DNA of 64,000 nucleotides from Flavobacterium sp. (GTDB lineage Bacteria > Bacteroidota > Bacteroidia > Flavobacteriales > Flavobacteriaceae). Below, piece after piece: positions 61,710 through 64,000 of this stretch. The stretch is from assembly GCF_027531705.1 (NCBI RefSeq), contig NZ_JAPZSP010000001.1, positions 1 to 64,000 on the forward strand, written 5' to 3'. The translations under genes were made by a program, and so were the position numbers. The notes under the pieces are model-generated. The model was not told the DNA's origin and did not search any database. It saw only the letters and a list, made by a program, of their open reading frames with translations. Every line of letters starts with the position of its first letter. The stretch's first letter is position 1.

Positions 61710-62483
61710 ATGATTAATTTGAACAAAAGCGACCTCAAATCTTTTCTTGATGAGAAAGTGGAACTTTACAACAATCCAACTTTTATAGAATCAGATCCAA
61801 TTCAAATTCCACATGCTTTTTCTTTGAAAGAAGATATTGAAATTGCAGGTTTTCTGGCAGCAACAATTGCTTGGGGAAATCGCAAAATGATTATCAATAA
61901 CGCCAAAAAGATGATGGATTTGATGGGCAATTCACCTTACGATTTTGTACTAAATCATCAAGAATACCAACTTGAAAAACTCGATAATTTTGTACACAGA
62001 ACTTTTAATGGTGGCGATTTTAAAACGTTTATTCTTTGTCTAAAAAATATTTACAATAACCACAACGGTTTGGAAGCTGTTTTTTCCAATTATGCCGAAA
62101 AGGATTCGATGCAAAAAAGCATATCAAATTTCAAACAAATTTTCTTTGAAGTTGAACATCAAAATCGAACACAAAAGCATATTTCTGATCCTCTGAATAA
62201 TTCGGCTGCAAAGCGAATCAATATGTTTCTCCGTTGGATGGTTCGTCAAGACAAAAAAGGCGTTGATTTTGGCATTTGGAAAAGCATTTCGCCTTCACAA
62301 TTATCTTGTCCACTTGATGTTCATTCAGGAAATGTTGCAAGAAAATTAGAACTTCTTTCAAGAAAACAAAACGATGCAAAAGCCTTGTCGGAACTCGATA
62401 CTAATTTGCGATTACAAGACAAAAATGATCCTGTAAAATACGATTTTGCGTTATTTGGTCTTGGTGTTTTTGAAAAGTTTTAG
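61710..62483 (+). CDS. TIGR02757-family protein
   Basis: A 257-residue protein of the TIGR02757 family, recognised from DLKSFLDEKVELYNNP, EIAGFLAATIAWGNRKMIINNAKKMM and PLDVHSGNVARKLELLSR (key segments W-G-N-R-K and LDVH-G). It has a helical all-alpha composition, with no known function. It is downstream of the LolD-like gene and likely co-transcribed. A long palindromic repeat follows. Confidence 0.88.
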   Translation: MINLNKSDLKSFLDEKVELYNNPTFIESDPIQIPHAFSLKEDIEIAGFLAATIAWGNRKMIINNAKKMMDLMGNSPYDFVLNHQEYQLEKLDNFVHRTFNGGDFKTFILCLKNIYNNHNGLEAVFSNYAEKDSMQKSISNFKQIFFEVEHQNRTQKHISDPLNNSAAKRINMFLRWMVRQDKKGVDFGIWKSISPSQLSCPLDVHSGNVARKLELLSRKQNDAKALSELDTNLRLQDKNDPVKYDFALFGLGVFEKF

Positions 62484-62490
62484 ATTGTTT

Positions 62491-62618
62491 TTTACACGAA
62501 TTTCACCAATTTTCACGAATTTAAAATACAATTTAAAATTACACAAATTCATTAATAATTACAATTTGTGAAATTAACAAAGATGCATTTTCGTGCAAAT
62601 TCGTGAAATTCGTGTAAA
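62491..62618. repeat. Intergenic CACGAATT-type palindromic repeat, copy 3 (best preserved)
   Basis: TTTACACGAATTTCAC (62491-62506) pairs exactly with 62603-62618, and imperfect pairing (CACGAATTTC with CACGAAT units) continues inward, so most of the 128-base element folds into one long hairpin. Related copies lie at 3524-3632 and 24289-24396. Confidence 0.85.
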
Positions 62619-62692
62619 CCAACAAAACCGTGAAAAACTTCTCACTAGAAAATCAATTTTAAAAACCCTATCTTTGCACAAAATTCAAGCAA

Positions 62693-64000
62693 ATGAGCAC
62701 TTTTGAGCAATTCAATCTTCCAAAATCCGTACAAAAAGCAATAGACGAATTGGGTTTTACAACTCCTACTCCTATTCAGGAAAAATCGTTTGCCGTGATA
62801 ATGTCAGGTCGCGATATGATGGGAATTGCACAAACAGGAACAGGAAAAACCTTTGCCTACTTGCTACCATTGCTGAAACTTTACAAGTTTACACCAACCA
62901 ATACACCTAAAATTGTAATTCTAGTTCCAACACGTGAATTAGTGGTGCAAGTAGTCGAAGAAGTTGAGAAATTAACCAAATACATGTCGGTTAAAACACT
63001 CGGAATTTATGGTGGCGTAAACATCAACACGCAAAAGAAAGCCGTTTTTGACGGAATAGATATTTTGGTTGGAACTCCAGGACGCGTAATGGATTTAGCT
63101 TTAGATGCTTACATACGATTTGACGAAACACAAAAATTGGTTATTGACGAATTTGATGAAATGCTAAATTTGGGTTTCAGACCACAAATCACTTCGATTT
63201 TGTCGATGATGAAAACCAAACGTCAAAACATTTTGTTTTCGGCAACCATGACAGATGAAGTAGATCAAGTTTTGAATGATTATTTCGATTTTCCTGAAGA
63301 AGTAACTCTTGCAGCATCTGGAACACCGTTAGAAAATATTACTCAATTAGTTTATAAAGTTCAAAATTTTAATACCAAAATCAATTTACTGAAACATTTG
63401 TTGCAGAATGATGAATCTATGAGTCGTATTTTGGTTTTTGTCAATAACAAAAAGATTTCCGACATGCTTCATGAGCGAATTGAAGCTGAATTTGAAGGGC
63501 AATTTGGTATCATTCACTCTAATAAATCTCAAAATTACAGATTAAATACGATGGCTAGTTTTCAAAAAGGAAATTTGCGTGGTTTAATCACAACAGACGT
63601 TATGGCTCGTGGTTTGGATATTTCAAATATTACACACGTTATCAACTTTGAAATGCCCGAAGAACCAGAATTATACATGCACAGAATTGGTAGAACTGGT
63701 CGTGCCGATGCCAATGGAACTGCTATAAGTTTTTACACAAACCGTGAGGAAGAAGTTAAAATTGAGATTGAATTATTGATGAATCGTGAGTTGAATCCAG
63801 AAGTTTTTCCTAAAGAAGTTGAAATTTCTACTCATTTGATTGGTCCAGAAAAAGACAAAGAAAAAATCAAATTTTTACTCAAAAAACCAAAATTAGAAGG
63901 TGAAGGCGCTTTTCATGAAAAAGCCAAGAAAAACACCAAAGTAAATCTCGGCGGACCATCGAAAACAAAGAAAAAAACATCGGGTTCTGTCAACCGAAAT
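62693..64000 (+). CDS. DEAD-box-type RNA helicase, C-terminus beyond the window (motif II DEFD)
   Basis: 436 residues are visible; the gene runs off the window. Motifs in order: Q-motif TTPTPIQE (23-30), Walker A AQTGTGKT (46-53), Ia PTRELV, Ib TPGR, motif II VIDEFDEML with DEFD at 152-155, motif III SAT, and motif VI HRIGRTGRAD. The Ala of DEAD is Phe here. The last 40 visible residues are Lys- and Gly-rich (GGPSKTKKKTSGS), the start of a basic tail. A TATCTTTG box at 62669-62676 lies 16 bases before the ATG. Confidence 0.93.
   Translation, partial: MSTFEQFNLPKSVQKAIDELGFTTPTPIQEKSFAVIMSGRDMMGIAQTGTGKTFAYLLPLLKLYKFTPTNTPKIVILVPTRELVVQVVEEVEKLTKYMSVKTLGIYGGVNINTQKKAVFDGIDILVGTPGRVMDLALDAYIRFDETQKLVIDEFDEMLNLGFRPQITSILSMMKTKRQNILFSATMTDEVDQVLNDYFDFPEEVTLAASGTPLENITQLVYKVQNFNTKINLLKHLLQNDESMSRILVFVNNKKISDMLHERIEAEFEGQFGIIHSNKSQNYRLNTMASFQKGNLRGLITTDVMARGLDISNITHVINFEMPEEPELYMHRIGRTGRADANGTAISFYTNREEEVKIEIELLMNRELNPEVFPKEVEISTHLIGPEKDKEKIKFLLKKPKLEGEGAFHEKAKKNTKVNLGGPSKTKKKTSGSVNRN

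Overview
The window is a stretch of a Bacteroidota chromosome, almost certainly Flavobacteriaceae and most like Flavobacterium. It is clearly AT-rich and lacks strong Shine-Dalgarno sites. Promoters of the TAnnTTTG (-7) type occur. Secreted proteins include a lipoprotein protease and a cyanophycinase-like protein with a type IX secretion C-terminal domain. Typical Flavobacteriia families are present (DUF6146, DUF1599, TIGR02757, BT_3928-like DoxX/thioredoxin). No rRNA, tRNA, CRISPR array, prophage or insertion sequence is visible, and no gene-free stretch exceeds about 200 bases.

Layout. 0.1-3.5 kb: pckA and an AspT/YidE-type transporter. 3.6-11 kb: an accessory stretch with a META lipoprotein, a ParDE toxin-antitoxin pair, an Lrp regulator divergent from a methionine gamma-lyase-like enzyme, secreted proteins, a lipoprotein subtilase, an outer membrane barrel and smpB. 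11-24.3 kb: an HTH-Fic protein, a pcm/cyanophycinase-like pair, then a long plus-strand series (Gfo/Idh oxidoreductase, DUF1016 nuclease, 3-hydroxybutyryl-CoA dehydrogenase, DUF1015, YggS, four-helix-bundle protein, DnaQ/GIY-YIG nuclease, miaA, acyl-ACP thioesterase). 24.4-28.2 kb: ligA and rpsF-rpsR-rplI. 28.3-37.2 kb: an orphan LytTR regulator, priA, YihY, nadC, rlmH, folP, DUF1599 and a second four-helix-bundle gene. 37.3-41.6 kb: an envelope/redox series (DoxX-thioredoxin, TlpA-like, tpiA, degenerate retropepsin, lgt). 41.8-51.3 kb: fhs, an alpha/beta hydrolase-ECF sigma-membrane protein operon, and the topoisomerase IV genes with a second DUF1016 nuclease between them. 52-64 kb: ychF, ferredoxin, acyl-CoA reductase, serC-serA, small envelope proteins, folE, a LolD-like ATPase, TIGR02757 and a DEAD-box-type helicase cut by the window end.

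Most genes are housekeeping. The unexpected structure lies in small elements between and inside them. (1) Both DUF1016/YhcG nuclease genes sit inside otherwise ordinary operons, and both carry an in-frame 27-bp palindrome at the same place in the protein. The two palindromes differ in sequence, but several stem pairs differ in a compensatory way and the reading frame is kept; this is the best candidate for an undescribed system here. (2) Two S23/IVP-family four-helix-bundle genes are bordered by hairpin or inverted repeats, one with an 18-bp perfect inverted pair around the gene, like free-standing versions of 23S rRNA intervening sequences. (3) A DUF3592-like gene is also bracketed by 31-bp inverted repeats. 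(4) Two intergenic elements share flanks but have unrelated 12-bp hairpin cores. (5) A family of long palindromic spacers and a family of TTTAAAAG-rich tracts recur. (6) The first 38 bases are an exact inverted copy of pckA coding DNA, most simply a fold-back assembly artefact.
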